A stretch of DNA of 44,113 nt, taken from NCBI GenBank assembly GCA_032718475.1, contig JAUCBJ010008864.1, positions 64,001-108,113 on the forward strand. The letters are read 5' to 3'. Every line of letters starts with the position of its first letter. Position 1 is the stretch's first letter. Made by a program: the position numbers and the translations under genes. The notes below the pieces were generated by a model that saw only the letters and a list, made by a program, of their open reading frames with translations, was not told where the DNA came from and ran no database searches. Positions 1 through 10,546 of this stretch are shown here, in pieces. The DNA comes from Nemertoderma westbladi. Lineage: Eukaryota > Xenacoelomorpha > Nemertodermatida > Nemertodermatidae.

Positions 1-122
1 CGATTTCCAATCCTCTGCGTTTTGAGTTGTCGCCCATTTTCTATAGGCAGATCTAATCTACCTCTTAAAAGGATTAGGCCTACAGTCTGACAGTCAGACA
101 GTTCTGGTATAATACAGTATTA

Positions 123-1605
123 GTCGGGTACATCTTTTGCGTAGAGGTATAGCCTACATAGAGGCTTCATGTAGGTATGTGTAGCCTACATGTAGATGCA
201 CGTGTAGGGTGAATGTAGGTAGGTGTAGTCCCATAGATATTAATGTAATTTATGTGTCAACTTGCAGTAACGTGATACACGGTCGTCAATCAGGATGTAT
301 GGCAATAATCTCTGATCTCCACGGTACAATACGGTACATCAACCTGCAGACCTGTCTGCTGTCAGACAACAGGTTTTACTGCATACTGCAGTACTGTATA
401 AATATCAAACATCGCGTTCTGATTATACTAAAGTCCCTTACTCGTCATAAATATTATGCCCTAATAACTCTACCCCTCTCTGCCCCTCTTTATCTGTTTA
501 TCAACCATACATCCATGGGACTTGAACAGTACTTCAGCATTGAAATGTTTTGGACGTTTTGTTTTGAAAGTAAAAATATAGAAGTCTGGAAGTTTTGTTT
601 GTTTTAATTTTTCAGGCAGTCACATTCCACCAACCAGCAACAGTCCCATCCCTTCCCACTATCCCGCGGACCACCACACTGTTTCATTATAAAGTATTCC
701 CATCTCGATGATGGGAATTAATCAGTAATCCGATGGGATTCAAATCCCATCTCGAAGTAACAGCAAAACAATAACACGAAAGTCAATAGCTTTACAGTTA
801 TATTTGATTGCATTGAAAGTTAATAGAAAGAAGAAGTTAAATTGCTTATCCATTAAAATATCATGAAATTGATACGGCAGTTTAGTAGATTAAAACGGCC
901 ACAGCAAGATTTATAAAATGAAAAATAAGTAAAATCAGCACAGCACACAATATTATCAATATAGACATTGAAGACAATTTAATAAACAAATACTATAAAA
1001 AAATATCTACTAACAATCAATACATGATATATATAATATATATATACATCAGCGACTACCATCGCCACTCTGGTTCAATCAGTCAGTCCGGTATCATTGT
1101 TAGCGTTTTGTTGAATTACCCACTCATCCTCAGACCCTCATGGACACCGACGACGAGCTCTAACCCTAACCGTTAGTCGATTCCTCCTTGACTGGAAACA
1201 TCAGGTTCGGGCCGTTCGGCCCATACAAAGTCATTAGCCTCCATGCCTGAACCCGCAGGATCATAAGATCTACAGTATGTATCGGTATATCGTTCAGTCG
1301 TTTTTTCCTTTGTCAGTATTGTAGAATTGATAGGCTCCGTCTCGTGGGTATTCAGGGGACCCCCATTCGACGTATTCGCATCTCCTCCTGGTTGTTTCGG
1401 GTACCACCGCCCGCCATATGCGCATCTCATCGAGGAAGTTCGGGTCCGGGTACCCCGTGTAGGCCTATTCATTCATCATTGTTGTTTTTAAAGACCTACC
1501 TACACCTACCTACATTCACCCTACACGTGCATCTACATGTAGGCTACACATACCTACATGTAGCCTCTATGTAGGCTATACCTCTACGCAAAAGTTATAC
1601 CCGTA
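123..1605. mobile_element. Foldback/MITE-like element with 106-bp inverted arms
   Basis: Positions 123-228 and 1500-1605 are reverse complements of each other with only about three mismatches over 106 bp. The arms are built from short direct motifs such as GTAGGCTACATGTAG and GTAGGTATG. The 1.27-kb interior shows no convincing gene. It holds a near-perfect palindrome at 732-751 (GATGGGATT, two bases, then its complement) and an AT dinucleotide run near 1029-1046. No target duplication is clear at the outer ends, so the true ends are uncertain. The arrangement fits a non-autonomous DNA transposon or a foldback element; a local inverted duplication is the alternative. Confidence 0.6.
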
Positions 1606-2882
1606 TTAGTCGTAGGCCATATGATTAGTCCTTGCCAAACTCTGATTTTAAAAGCCTCATACAGTCAGACAGTCATACCTGCATAGGGCCTACTCTGATA
1701 AATAATGTTATCTGATCTGATTACTCTTATAAAGTTCAGAAGTTCTAGATTTTTAGTCAGGAAGTAAATACTGTAGTTTAGTTATAATTGATAATTCTTG
1801 TTAATACATTTCAGCATTTTGATGAAATGACATGTGGGGCGAGCGACGAAAGTACTGAAGTAAGCGAGCTTAGCATACAGGTAACACTAACTCAATCGGT
1901 GTGTCTGTTGCTCTGTCGATCTGTTGTTCTGTCGTTCTGTCGATCTGTTGTTCTGTTGTGTCCAATTTTAAACGTTAATACTGTAATAACTCAGCCAAAT
2001 GTTAATGAAATTTAACCAAACTTGGTACACATGTAGTCTGGCCAAAGTTTAGAAATTTTCCAAGTTGAATTTCCGTGTGGCCTTCGAGAAGCTAAGATAA
2101 TAGCAATTAATTAGTTTATTAAGTTGATTACGGTAAAAACTGCATTTTCAACCTGCCTGTTAAAGAAAATTAATTATTTTACAGTATAAGATTTAAATAA
2201 TTATACTTAAAAATTATACAGATGTAATCCACATACCCCATTCTATTATAGTTTTTAATTAGTTCAAGTGATTTGCTTTAATAAATGTGTCTTTAATTGA
2301 TCTAAACGTAATTAAAGCGGCAAAATTATTGAGTACAAATTTAATCCTTCCCATTATTGGTCAACATAGTCTCTGCGGGGTGTAGAGCTGCTAGCTGGCT
2401 CGGAGATGGTGGTGTAGCCTTACCAGAGGCGAATTGTACTGTAATAGGCAGCCAGTAGTATTGCTATAGCAACCCAGACATAACTCCAACCATACACTGC
2501 CTGTATTTCAATTCCTATTGACTCTCTCTACTACAAATGTTGTATTACTTACTATCTCAGGTGACAGAAGATATAATGACTGTTGTAGGCTTATATCTGA
2601 AATAGTTTATTCCGCAATATATTTGTCTGGTTATTTTTTAATTGAATCTTTGCAAAGTAGTAAAATTAATGTTCTTAAAAATAATATTATTATTTTATAT
2701 GTAACTTAGGAAATTAGCTACATATTTTCGCTGCAGCTTTAAGAGTGTACATTATTTCAATACCCATACAGTATTACTACATCGGCATATGATGCGTTGG
2801 CGTTGTATCACACATCTCCACATATATGTATCAGCAGTTACTCGCACAGTTTCGAAACTTCGCATAGTTATAACTGTATATA

Positions 2883-3197
2883 GATCGTCAGTCTTGGTTT
2901 AGGAAAAATATTTTAATGCAAAACAGGACGAGCGACGAGCGCAACGAGGCATAAATGAAGACAAGTACTGTGTAGACTATATTCCTATTAACCATAACTG
3001 GCTTCGCCTATTGAAGGCATCAGTAGTTATAAAGATCGTCCGTCAGTCTGCGTTTAGGAAATACAGTATGTTTAAATACAAAACAGGACGAGCACAACGA
3101 CGTTTATAATAATGAAGACGAGTACTGCCTACAGCGTTGATTATATTTCTATAACCATACCTGGCTTCGCCTATTGAAGGCATCGGTAGTTATAAAG
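2883..3197 (+). repeat. Tandem duplication of a 150-164 bp unit
   Basis: Two head-to-tail copies lie at 2883-3033 and 3034-3197. Each begins GATCGTC, contains AAAACAGGACGAGC and ends CTTCGCCTATTGAAGGCAT followed by a TAGTTATAAAG motif. The copies differ by scattered substitutions and small indels, so the duplication is not recent. The segment CTTCGCCTATTGAAGG is a short imperfect palindrome. No coding content is seen. Confidence 0.75.
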
Positions 3198-3204
3198 TAC
3201 TGGT

Positions 3205-3227
3205 GGGGGGGGGGGGGGGGGGGGGGG
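3205..3227 (+). repeat. Homopolymer run of 23 G
   Basis: An uninterrupted run of guanines follows the second tandem unit directly. On the opposite strand it would read as polyproline, which produces a spurious open frame. Its assembled length should be treated as approximate because such runs are hard to sequence. Confidence 0.9.
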
Positions 3228-3689
3228 CAGTTAAAAGGGGTGAACACGTACTGTCCCTCTTTCTTTGATTGATTGGTGGTGTGGGTAAATTTCTCAAAAC
3301 CTGATTTTGTGATACAGTCGCTCAATTTTAATCTGTATCTGATAACTGAGCCTCGTCCTGCGCGATGGCCCCACGAACGTGTCATTATTGCGCATAGGAA
3401 ATTCTGAATTTATTTACTACATACTGTACTACTGTATATGATGATATTAATGTCATGTACTTTTTTTGCATTTATTAAAAAAGGTAGTTTTCGTCGGTCG
3501 TTAGGCCTTGTATTAGGAGTACACATTTCATCAAAAAATATTAAAAATTGGCCGAAGAGTAGCATTTTTAATTTCGTAGGAATGAAAAAATTCCATTCCG
3601 AAATAATTGCCTTTAAAGTTTGAAACTTTCCGCGCAAAAACTGTCTGTTGATATGTGAGAATGACTGTCAATATACGTATATCTAGCAA

Positions 3690-3970
3690 CAAGAAAGCAC
3701 AAACTCATGCTAAGATTTTTGCAATGGGGGTTTTCCTGGTCGCTGATTTAATTTCTGAGGCCAGTTTTTACTTTTAATGAAATCTAGTTTGTCTGTAGGT
3801 CTGTCTGTCGTTCTTTCTGACTATATCCGACTATCTGTCTGTCAAATATAAGAAAAAGGCACACCATCTAGCTAAAAGTTTAGCTATAGGGGTTTTGCTG
3901 GTCGCAGAATTCATGTCGAGTGTCAATTTTAACATTTGATTACTTTCAAATTGTCTGTTTGGCTGTCAGA
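3690..3970 (+). repeat. Diverged tandem repeat with GTCTGTCT-rich spacer
   Basis: Blocks at about 3690-3790 and 3850-3955 share the order AAGAAA, GGGGTTTT(C/G)CTGGTCGC, a short AT-rich piece and a GTCTGT-rich stretch. They are diverged copies about 160 bp apart. GTCTGT-rich stretches like these also occur in the terminal arms of the surrounding inverted-repeat element, so they may belong to it. Confidence 0.5.
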
Positions 3971-3990
3971 TTGTCGATTATATTAATATT

Positions 3991-4978
3991 TTGACACTTA
4001 TTGCACCATTCTTGTTCATAATTGTGGTTGACTATGTTCTACGCATGTCCTTAGATGATAACAATGATGATGGGGTGATGGTAACTCCACCTACTGGCTC
4101 CAGAATTCGAGGAAATCCTGCCAAGTACATAACTAATCTAGACTTTGCTGATGACTTAGGAGTACTCTCAGAATCACTAGAGGGTGAGGGAGCCCAACGG
4201 CTCACCAGCTCATTAGAACAGGCAACAGGCCGTTTCTATTGTTGGTCTTTTTATTAACTACAAAAACACCAAAATTTCACAGTTAACGTTGAAAGTCCTT
4301 GACTTGAAGTCTGACCGGATGAGCATAAGCTCAAAGGGTGGTATGCTTGAGCATAATGACTTCTGTTACCTGGGATCATGGAACCGGAAGTCAGGTATGA
4401 GGTGAGGACCTTCGAATACGCAAGGGAAAGGCATGGTCAGCCTTGAATACGCATTCCAAGATTTGGAAGTTACACAGAATTCATCGGAAACTTAAGGTCC
4501 GATTATTTAGAGCAGCAGTTGTTCCAGTACTATATTCCTCTGTGGCAGTCCATGCTGGGCTCTAACTGCCGAGTACACCAAATTTCTGGATGAGACATTC
4601 ACAAGAATGCTACGTCGGGTTCACTGTGTCAAGTACAATGCACACAATTCCAACAAGACACTTATATGTAACATTGGATGTGTCTCATTGGTTCCCCCAA
4701 GCTTGACACTAGAACGGAGCCGCCTCCGCTTTGCAGGACATTGTTTTCGCCGTGAGGACAAGCCAGTGCATAATCATGTGCTTTGGCAACCCATTGGAGC
4801 AAATAAGCATGGTGGACAGCCCATGACTTTCGTGACACGCCGCCTAAAGAACATTGGCCTTAAAGATACGGATAATCTCGCGAAAGTCATGGGGCATAGG
4901 GAGTTGTGGAGGTGCAACTTTGTGGAAAAGTCGGCATACTGTAGCATTCTTAATGCACGCTGCATTGCATGGTGGTGA
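3991..4978 (+). pseudogene. RTE-like LINE, 3' half of reverse transcriptase ORF, degenerate
   Basis: The translation at 3991-4257 contains an RT active-site region (LDFADD in place of the usual F/YADD) preceded by LFIIVVDYVLR. This parallels the RTE copy at 22797-23765, which reads LLFVIVLDYAMR and DIDFADD. Further in, broken frames keep the DFCYLGSW motif. At 4607-4978 the typical C-terminal part follows, with LERSRLRFAGHCFRRED and LWQP. The protein copies the element's RNA into DNA at the insertion site. It is 5'-truncated before RT motif 4, and the frame breaks several times between 4258 and 4606. It lies between the long inverted arms of the surrounding element. Confidence 0.8.
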
Positions 4979-5062
4979 CAAAATATTTTTGTTAAGTTGG
5001 CATAGCATCTCCATGTCCAGTTTCAATGCAGCAGGCCGATTGTAGTATATATTATGAATGCT

Positions 5063-5175
5063 GTGCCGGTTTGTCGAGAAAATTGCGCCGCCACAACTCC
5101 CTATCACCAATGACATTTGCTAAATAATCCGCAGCTTTAAGATGCGTCTCAAGAAAGTCATGGGCTGTACACCGT
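5063..5175 (-). pseudogene. Second RTE-like LINE 3' fragment, opposite orientation
   Basis: The minus strand encodes a short piece with RELWRRNFLDKP, clearly parallel to RELWRCNFVEK at the end of the plus-strand fragment just to the left. The two copies therefore sit tail to tail, about 90 bp apart, with their 3' ends facing each other. This piece covers only the last 35-40 codons of the LINE ORF. It could be a separate insertion or one arm of an inverted duplication that has mostly been lost. Confidence 0.65.
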
Positions 5176-5775
5176 GGATGTAATTACCCATTGCTCAAGT
5201 AGTGGTGAAGTGGTTGGACTGGTTCCCAGCTAGGCTAGGCAATAGCAAGCATGCCAAGGAATTAGGAAGCTGGAAGTATAGAGTGACCTGGGTATTTTAA
5301 TAACTTAATTAAGTTTAGATCAATTTAAAACACATTTCTTAAAGGAAAGCACCTGCAACTATACTGGAATGGGGTATGGGGATTACAGATGTATCATTTT
5401 TAAGTACAGTATAATTATTTAAATCTTACAGTATACTAGAAAATATTTAATTGCGATTAAAAGCAAGGATGAAAATGCTGTTTTTTTTATACCGTAATCA
5501 ATTTAATTAACTGCTTTTATTTTAGCTTCTCGAAGGGCACACACAAATTCAACTTTGAAAATTTCTAAACTTTTCCCAAACGACATGTGTAGGCCTACCA
5601 ACTTTGATTAGATATCATCGAGGATTGGCCGAGTTATTATTATTAGTAAAGTTTAAAATTGGTACAACAGAATTGAAATAACAGAACGACAGAACAACTG
5701 AACTGCACCGATTGAATTAGTGCTACCGGTATGCTGAGCTCCCAGAGCTCGTTTACTTTAGTGGCTCGCCCCACA

Positions 5776-6830
5776 AATACAGTGAATCCTCTGGGGTTTC
5801 CAACGCAACCCTAATTTCTTCAATAAAGTTTCGGACACCTTTATGTAGTGTAATCGAGGGCCCTGGTAGAAATTTTTTAGTTTAACACGTTGGAGATAAT
5901 TTGAAGATAAGTCGAGTGAAATAAACTAATTCGACACCAAGGAATAACCTATAATAGGCCTACTGTTTGTCTAAATATCTATCCTGTTTGGAAAGTTCGA
6001 AAATACGCCCTTTTTAGCTAACTGCAGGTGAAAAATAAAATACTTAATTAAAAAAATTCATATAAATGTTATTTTAAAAAATATGTAATTGTCATCCAAG
6101 CACCTTACAGTATAATATTGGAGTAGAAAAACTTCTAGTATTCCTATTCCACTACAGTAATTTTAGACTAATTCGAACCGCAATATTCTATTAACTAACT
6201 TTCTATTACCCTCGAAACAAAAGGGATTTGTTCTTATAATATGAAAAATATATGTGAAACTCAAGAGCGAACAAGTTTACTCCTATGATGGTGTTCGCGA
6301 ACAACCACTATGTTGATTAGTTGATTAATGAGATTCGATTGTTTTCAGAGGAATATTTTGTGGTGATTATGTCTAGAGTAGTACGGAATCATTTTGAAAA
6401 TTAAATGTTGATAATTTTCCCATAGAGGGGAAAACAGAAACACCGGCCTAAGCCTATTTCCAATTTTGACCATAGGTTAACAATTATCTTTTATGGAATA
6501 GCACACGAATTACTCTATAGACCTAATATTTAATTTCTATGGTATTTAGGCCTTCACTTACTACACTTATTATACTACAATTACTCCGACATTACAATTA
6601 AATCCAATTTAATACAGTGTTATACTGTATACTCTCATGACATAACCTTCTATGTATAAAATTGAAATAGGTACGAAACTACTTAATTAGATGATATCAA
6701 TCACATGAAAATATAATTATTTTATTATATAGGGTGTCCCACTCACACAAGACAATATATTTTAATATAACGATAACAATACAATATAACGAAAAAGTTA
6801 TAAAGTAGGTGTAAAACAACAGTAATGTAG
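5776..6830. other. AT-rich stretch without recognisable gene
   Basis: I find no open frame with recognisable content, no clear repeat and no RNA gene here. The DNA is strongly AT-rich with many short A and T tracts. It separates the long-inverted-repeat element from the next coding-like fragment. Confidence 0.6.
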
Positions 6831-7046
6831 GAAGGAACACCCGATATAAATTATCTTTTAAACCATGTTAAAAGTTTGAGTGATGATGAGGCTAATACTT
6901 TTTTCGACGTAGGGTATAGACCAGTAACTGGTGTAGATCTCCAAGAAAGTAAATTGTTATCAATTACAGCTACAGGGTTGCTGCCTGAAAGTTTTCGAGC
7001 TGATATTATGATTGCATATTGTCAATCGAATTCATTCAACATTTGA
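6831..7046 (+). other. Open 71-codon frame, unknown protein fragment
   Basis: Between a TAG at 6828-6830 and a TGA at 7044-7046 one frame stays open for 71 codons with a normal-looking amino-acid mix in a very AT-rich setting. It includes the stretches LSDDEANTFFDVGYRP and GLLPESFRADIMIAYCQ. There is no ATG near the beginning, so if genuine it is an exon or a fragment of a longer gene. I do not recognise the family. Chance is the main alternative, but acidic and aromatic residues are spread as in a folded protein. Confidence 0.3.
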
Positions 7047-7189
7047 TGGTCTCAGAAATTCAATGCCGAAATCCGTTTTTAATTTCATCGTAATTCATCG
7101 GAGTAAATCAAGATTAAAATTCAAATGAATTCAAATTCTCATCTCGGCCTGTGATTGTCTTAACGTCACAACTCACCTCCTGAAATGAT

Positions 7190-7358
7190 TGGGGGACGTT
7201 AGTGCCCGCGGGTACTAATGTCTCAGGACTTTAGTGCCCGCGAGTCATTAGTGCCTGGGAACCATGTCTGCAAGTGAGACGATCGTGCCCCGAGTCATTA
7301 GTGCCCGGGAACCATGTCTGCAAGTGAGACGTTAGTGCCCGCGAGTTATTAGAGCCCG
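7190..7358 (+). repeat. 50-bp tandem repeat, about 3.4 units
   Basis: Units at 7241-7290 and 7291-7340 are nearly identical. A partial unit follows at 7342 and a diverged unit lies before 7241. Each contains CATTAGTGCC(C/T)GGGAACC and ATGTCTGCAAGTGAGACG. The repeat is GC-rich against an AT-rich background. No coding role is visible. Confidence 0.8.
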
Positions 7359-7634
7359 CATTGTATTTGAAAGATAGGCAATATATGTAGCTGGATATGT
7401 ATGACATGTATTGGAAAAATGTTTGAAGCCAGACGAACTCATTGCCGATAATAATTGCTTTGGATATTTATGCTATATAATTATGCTAAAATTAATGATT
7501 AAATAAATTGGAGTTGAGCTGTTCCATTTCTGAACAAACTTTAATATTACATCAAAAATTAATAATGTCGCATAAACATGTTATAATTTTATTTTACTAT
7601 AATACTAGAAATGCATTTCCTAAAGGAAATGCAA

Positions 7635-7782
7635 CCACGAAGCTAAGGAAAATTAAACAAACGTTGACTCATCAGATCATTGATTTACCTAGTTAAAAGC
7701 AATATGTCTTAAATTCCGATTACCATGGCAACTGGAGTTTTCTAGAACTGCTGAGTTTTACATTAAGATCCGGTTTGTGCTT
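7635..7782 (+). repeat. Left fragment of the X-box satellite locus
   Basis: The 19-mer at 7635-7653 recurs in opposite orientation at 29284-29302, on the far side of the satellite locus. At 7719-7732 the motif ATTACCATGGCAAC is followed by TGGAGTTTTCTAGAA. This matches the satellite units at 28459 and 28615, where a similar palindrome is followed by TGGATTTTCTAA or TAGATATTTCTGG. The segment ends where the 5' LTR begins, so the LTR element appears to have inserted into this repeat. Confidence 0.5.
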
Positions 7783-8553
7783 TGTAAAAGCTTTTGGGGA
7801 TATAACTGGCCTTTTCCATTTGTAATCCAGTTTTCCCCATTCGCTCAAATCCTCTAAACTGTTGCTTCTAGTGGCACAATCTGCCCGCTGGTTGGCTGAT
7901 TTGCTGTACGCATGGCCTCTTTGTCCTGTTCGATTAACCAATCAGAACAATGATCGACCAATCAGAGCGATTTAGCCTTGTGTTGGCTATGGGCTGCAAA
8001 GGCTAGGGAGGTTTGGCATTTAGACATTCATGGAACTTATAGAAACTGGAACTCTGCCAATGAGAGCTTCTCCTCTTTGTGTTGAAAGCTACCTGCAACA
8101 GCTCACAGGGTTCAGTGTGTTGGTTTTCCTGATGCCATGAACATCGGCTATGGAACTATTCTGAATTATTCCAACATTAGAACGGCTTTAATTATAAGAA
8201 CACATAACTGTTACCGGCACGGTACGAGACACTAAGAACACATAACGGTACGGTACGTATTGCACATTATTTACTGCTATTTGCTGTTTGTTATTAATTG
8301 TATCGGTTGTTTACATATTGTTATTTGGAGAATAACGATAAACGATCAGAAACCCCGATCTTCTTGATACACTAAGGTTAGAGAGACCGGCTACATATAG
8401 CAATTGCAACTTATATTATCGTGGTTTGTAGTGAATTGAATGCTATTTTATAGGCCCTACAAATGTCGGTTGCTGTTCTCTTTATATATGATTAAAATCA
8501 GTGACTATCGGCAATTCAGTGTGCAGCGGTGTGCAATAGTCTGTATGTGCTTG
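7783..8553 (+). repeat. 5' LTR
   Basis: Begins TGTAAAAGCTTTTGGGG and matches 13785-14560 over its whole length with roughly eight substitutions and three small indels. The match stops at 8553, where mid-gag coding sequence begins. No CA end is seen there, so this LTR may have lost its last bases in the same deletion that removed the primer-binding site. Confidence 0.9.
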
Positions 8554-8635
8554 GATTATAGAGTTTTCCGATGAGATTCAGGAGATCTGCCGACAATTAG
8601 ATTGGATAGGTAAGTCTCATGAGTATCAGAGTGCT

Positions 8636-10546
8636 ATGGTTATTAGAGCAGTGACTTCTACTTTACCGAAGGGTGGAGTAGGTACACGTTGGGACAAGAA
8701 AGTGTTATATATGATGGAACAACAACAACGAGACCCTACCATGGCTGATCTCATGTCATTCTTGGACGGCGAAGTGAAATTACAGCTCATAAAGCAGTCC
8801 AGAGAGAAGACATCGGAAAGTAATGTAAGTGAGAAACCCGTTTCTAGAAGAAAAGTAACACCAGTGTGTTATATAGACGACGGCGAAAGCCAACTCTCTC
8901 AGGGAGAGGACAGCGGGAAAGACACTGAAAGATCTTACTATGACCACAAAGCGACTAAGGACGTAAGTAAATTCAAGTCTCGAACCAATGACAGGAGAGA
9001 ACAGGTAAGAAAAACTCCTCCTACGTCTCCTAAGAGAATTCAAGTAAGAGAGCCCGAAGAAAGAACGAGTGTGCACAACGTTACTCAAAGTAAGGTAAGT
9101 AACATCAAACCAAAATGTGTGCTGTGCGACGGGCCCCACCGTTTGAATATGTGTGATAAATTCCTAAAGAAATCATTAAAGGATAGACGTGAAGTCATGT
9201 GGGATAAGCGGTTGTGTTATAATTGCCTCAGACGAGGACACCAACGGCGAACCTGTTACTCCGACGCAAGGTGTGCAAAGTGCGGCGCAAAACATCATAT
9301 CTTGTTGCACACGGAATTCGAACGAAACAGCCCGAGTCAGGTAAGTGAGTCCGAACTACATGTCCAATTCAGTGATGTGAACGACACTGACCAATATTCT
9401 GAGATGGAGGGATTCTATACGGACGAATTCTCCGACGAAAACGAATCCTGTTACCTGACAAATACCGCAGTGTATCGAGCACTTACGTATGAAAAGGACA
9501 CCGACAGCGAGCTCCCCCTAACTACTTCTGACCGACAACCATCTTGGAAAGCACCAACTTCCAATGTAGGAATCCGAGAATTTCCTGTAGTACAGTTAAG
9601 GGTCCACGGACCTACAAGGAGTTATATAGTGAACGCCCTCCTTGACTCCGGTAGCACAGGAACATTCATCGACAAAGAACTAGCCGAAGACATCTTTGCT
9701 GGACAACCCAAGTTCCGAACTAAGCTAAACATGTCAGGAATTATGCAGGTTTGGAAATCTACCGTAATAGCGGATTATTATGTAGGCGCGTTGTCCACCC
9801 CCCAGGATGAACTAGGAGAACACAGCATAAGGTCAGTAAAAATGGTAGCGATAAAGAACTTCGCGACCAGCCAAGTGGAACCTTATAACTGGGATGAGGA
9901 CGATTTCACCCAGCAGCTTGAAATACCTAGATTCAACACCGATTACCCTGGAGTCCAAATACTCATCGGTCAAAATGCGCATGAAGCGCTCGAGACATTG
10001 GAGAAACGGCCTGCTCAACCGCAACCACTACAAGTCTATGCGGGAAGAACTAGAGTAGGTTGGTACTTTACTGGCCCTTCTCGTAGAACTCTTATGGAAA
10101 GATTACCAAAAGAACAGGTATATCAATTAAGTGAACGGGAAGTGGAGAGCAGTGAAGTTGACGACCCAACTGAGGGAACACCATACTCCTCAGATAATGA
10201 CGACATCAACTCCAATGTAGATCAATGGAGACATTGCCCCGAGACGATCAATCTAGCCGACATCGCTTCCAGAGGAGCAACTCCTCAAGAACTTACAGAT
10301 ACTCCAGACCGGTTAGGTGGACCCGACTTCCTAAGTAAAGAAGATGAATGGCCTCCTCATCTTACCCCGGTGAAGATTAGACAGGCCAAGGGAGCGGAGA
10401 AAGTAACACAACCACTCAATCGCCCAGCTGGTCGTTTATGTTTACTGGAAAGAGACCGAAAACTGTCCGGAAACTATGGAAGGCAAGATACTCTTCCCAC
10501 GACCACCTCCCTAATCCAACAAATATCTAGGGACTCCATAACGTAA
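8636..10546 (+). CDS. BEL/Pao gag-protease frame fused to RNase H and integrase remnants
   Basis: The 636-codon frame is open from about 8543; the first ATG is at 8636, but the preceding codons also look like gag. Residues 1-60 resemble the end of the BEL gag core. A charged linker with several GTAAGT-like hexamers follows. Three zinc-knuckle-like motifs occupy about residues 160-225 (CVLCDGPHRLNMC, CYNCLRRGHQRRTC, CAKCGAKHH) and would bind RNA in the particle. The aspartic protease signature LLDSGSTGTFID has its catalytic Asp at residue 337. From about residue 528 the frame jumps to WRHCPETINLADIASRG and GPDFL, normally found after RNase H. Near residue 600 it jumps again to a short RLCLLE piece, which matches the end of the integrase C-terminal domain at 43017-43619. 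Two in-frame deletions have therefore removed RT, RNase H and the integrase core while leaving a stop-free frame. Gag could still form particles; no polymerase remains. Confidence 0.85.
   Translation: MVIRAVTSTLPKGGVGTRWDKKVLYMMEQQQRDPTMADLMSFLDGEVKLQLIKQSREKTSESNVSEKPVSRRKVTPVCYIDDGESQLSQGEDSGKDTERSYYDHKATKDVSKFKSRTNDRREQVRKTPPTSPKRIQVREPEERTSVHNVTQSKVSNIKPKCVLCDGPHRLNMCDKFLKKSLKDRREVMWDKRLCYNCLRRGHQRRTCYSDARCAKCGAKHHILLHTEFERNSPSQVSESELHVQFSDVNDTDQYSEMEGFYTDEFSDENESCYLTNTAVYRALTYEKDTDSELPLTTSDRQPSWKAPTSNVGIREFPVVQLRVHGPTRSYIVNALLDSGSTGTFIDKELAEDIFAGQPKFRTKLNMSGIMQVWKSTVIADYYVGALSTPQDELGEHSIRSVKMVAIKNFATSQVEPYNWDEDDFTQQLEIPRFNTDYPGVQILIGQNAHEALETLEKRPAQPQPLQVYAGRTRVGWYFTGPSRRTLMERLPKEQVYQLSEREVESSEVDDPTEGTPYSSDNDDINSNVDQWRHCPETINLADIASRGATPQELTDTPDRLGGPDFLSKEDEWPPHLTPVKIRQAKGAEKVTQPLNRPAGRLCLLERDRKLSGNYGRQDTLPTTTSLIQQISRDSIT

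Larger units (their letters stand above)
1833..5775. mobile_element. 3.9-kb element with about 490-bp terminal inverted repeats
   Basis: Positions 1833 to about 2325 and about 5295 to 5775 are long diverged inverted repeats. Both outer ends begin TGTGGGGCGAGC reading inward. The arms share the same order of blocks: a GTCTGTTGTTCTGTCG-rich stretch, a block containing CCAATTTTAAAC, and an AT-rich block ending near TTGATCTAAAC. The interior holds tandem repeats, a 23-base G run and two fragments of an RTE-like LINE. No transposase is visible, and no target duplication is obvious beside either end. It is most likely a non-autonomous foldback element that has collected insertions; an old inverted duplication is possible. 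Confidence 0.6.

Noticed and set aside
1173-1472. 99-codon minus frame in the inverted-repeat element
   Set aside because: Composition without domain-like pattern; no support beyond openness.
3149-3385. Minus-strand frame with polyproline
   Set aside because: Created by the G run; no other protein-like content.
8780-9139. 119-codon antisense frame across gag
   Set aside because: Shadow of the strongly biased gag codons on the other strand.
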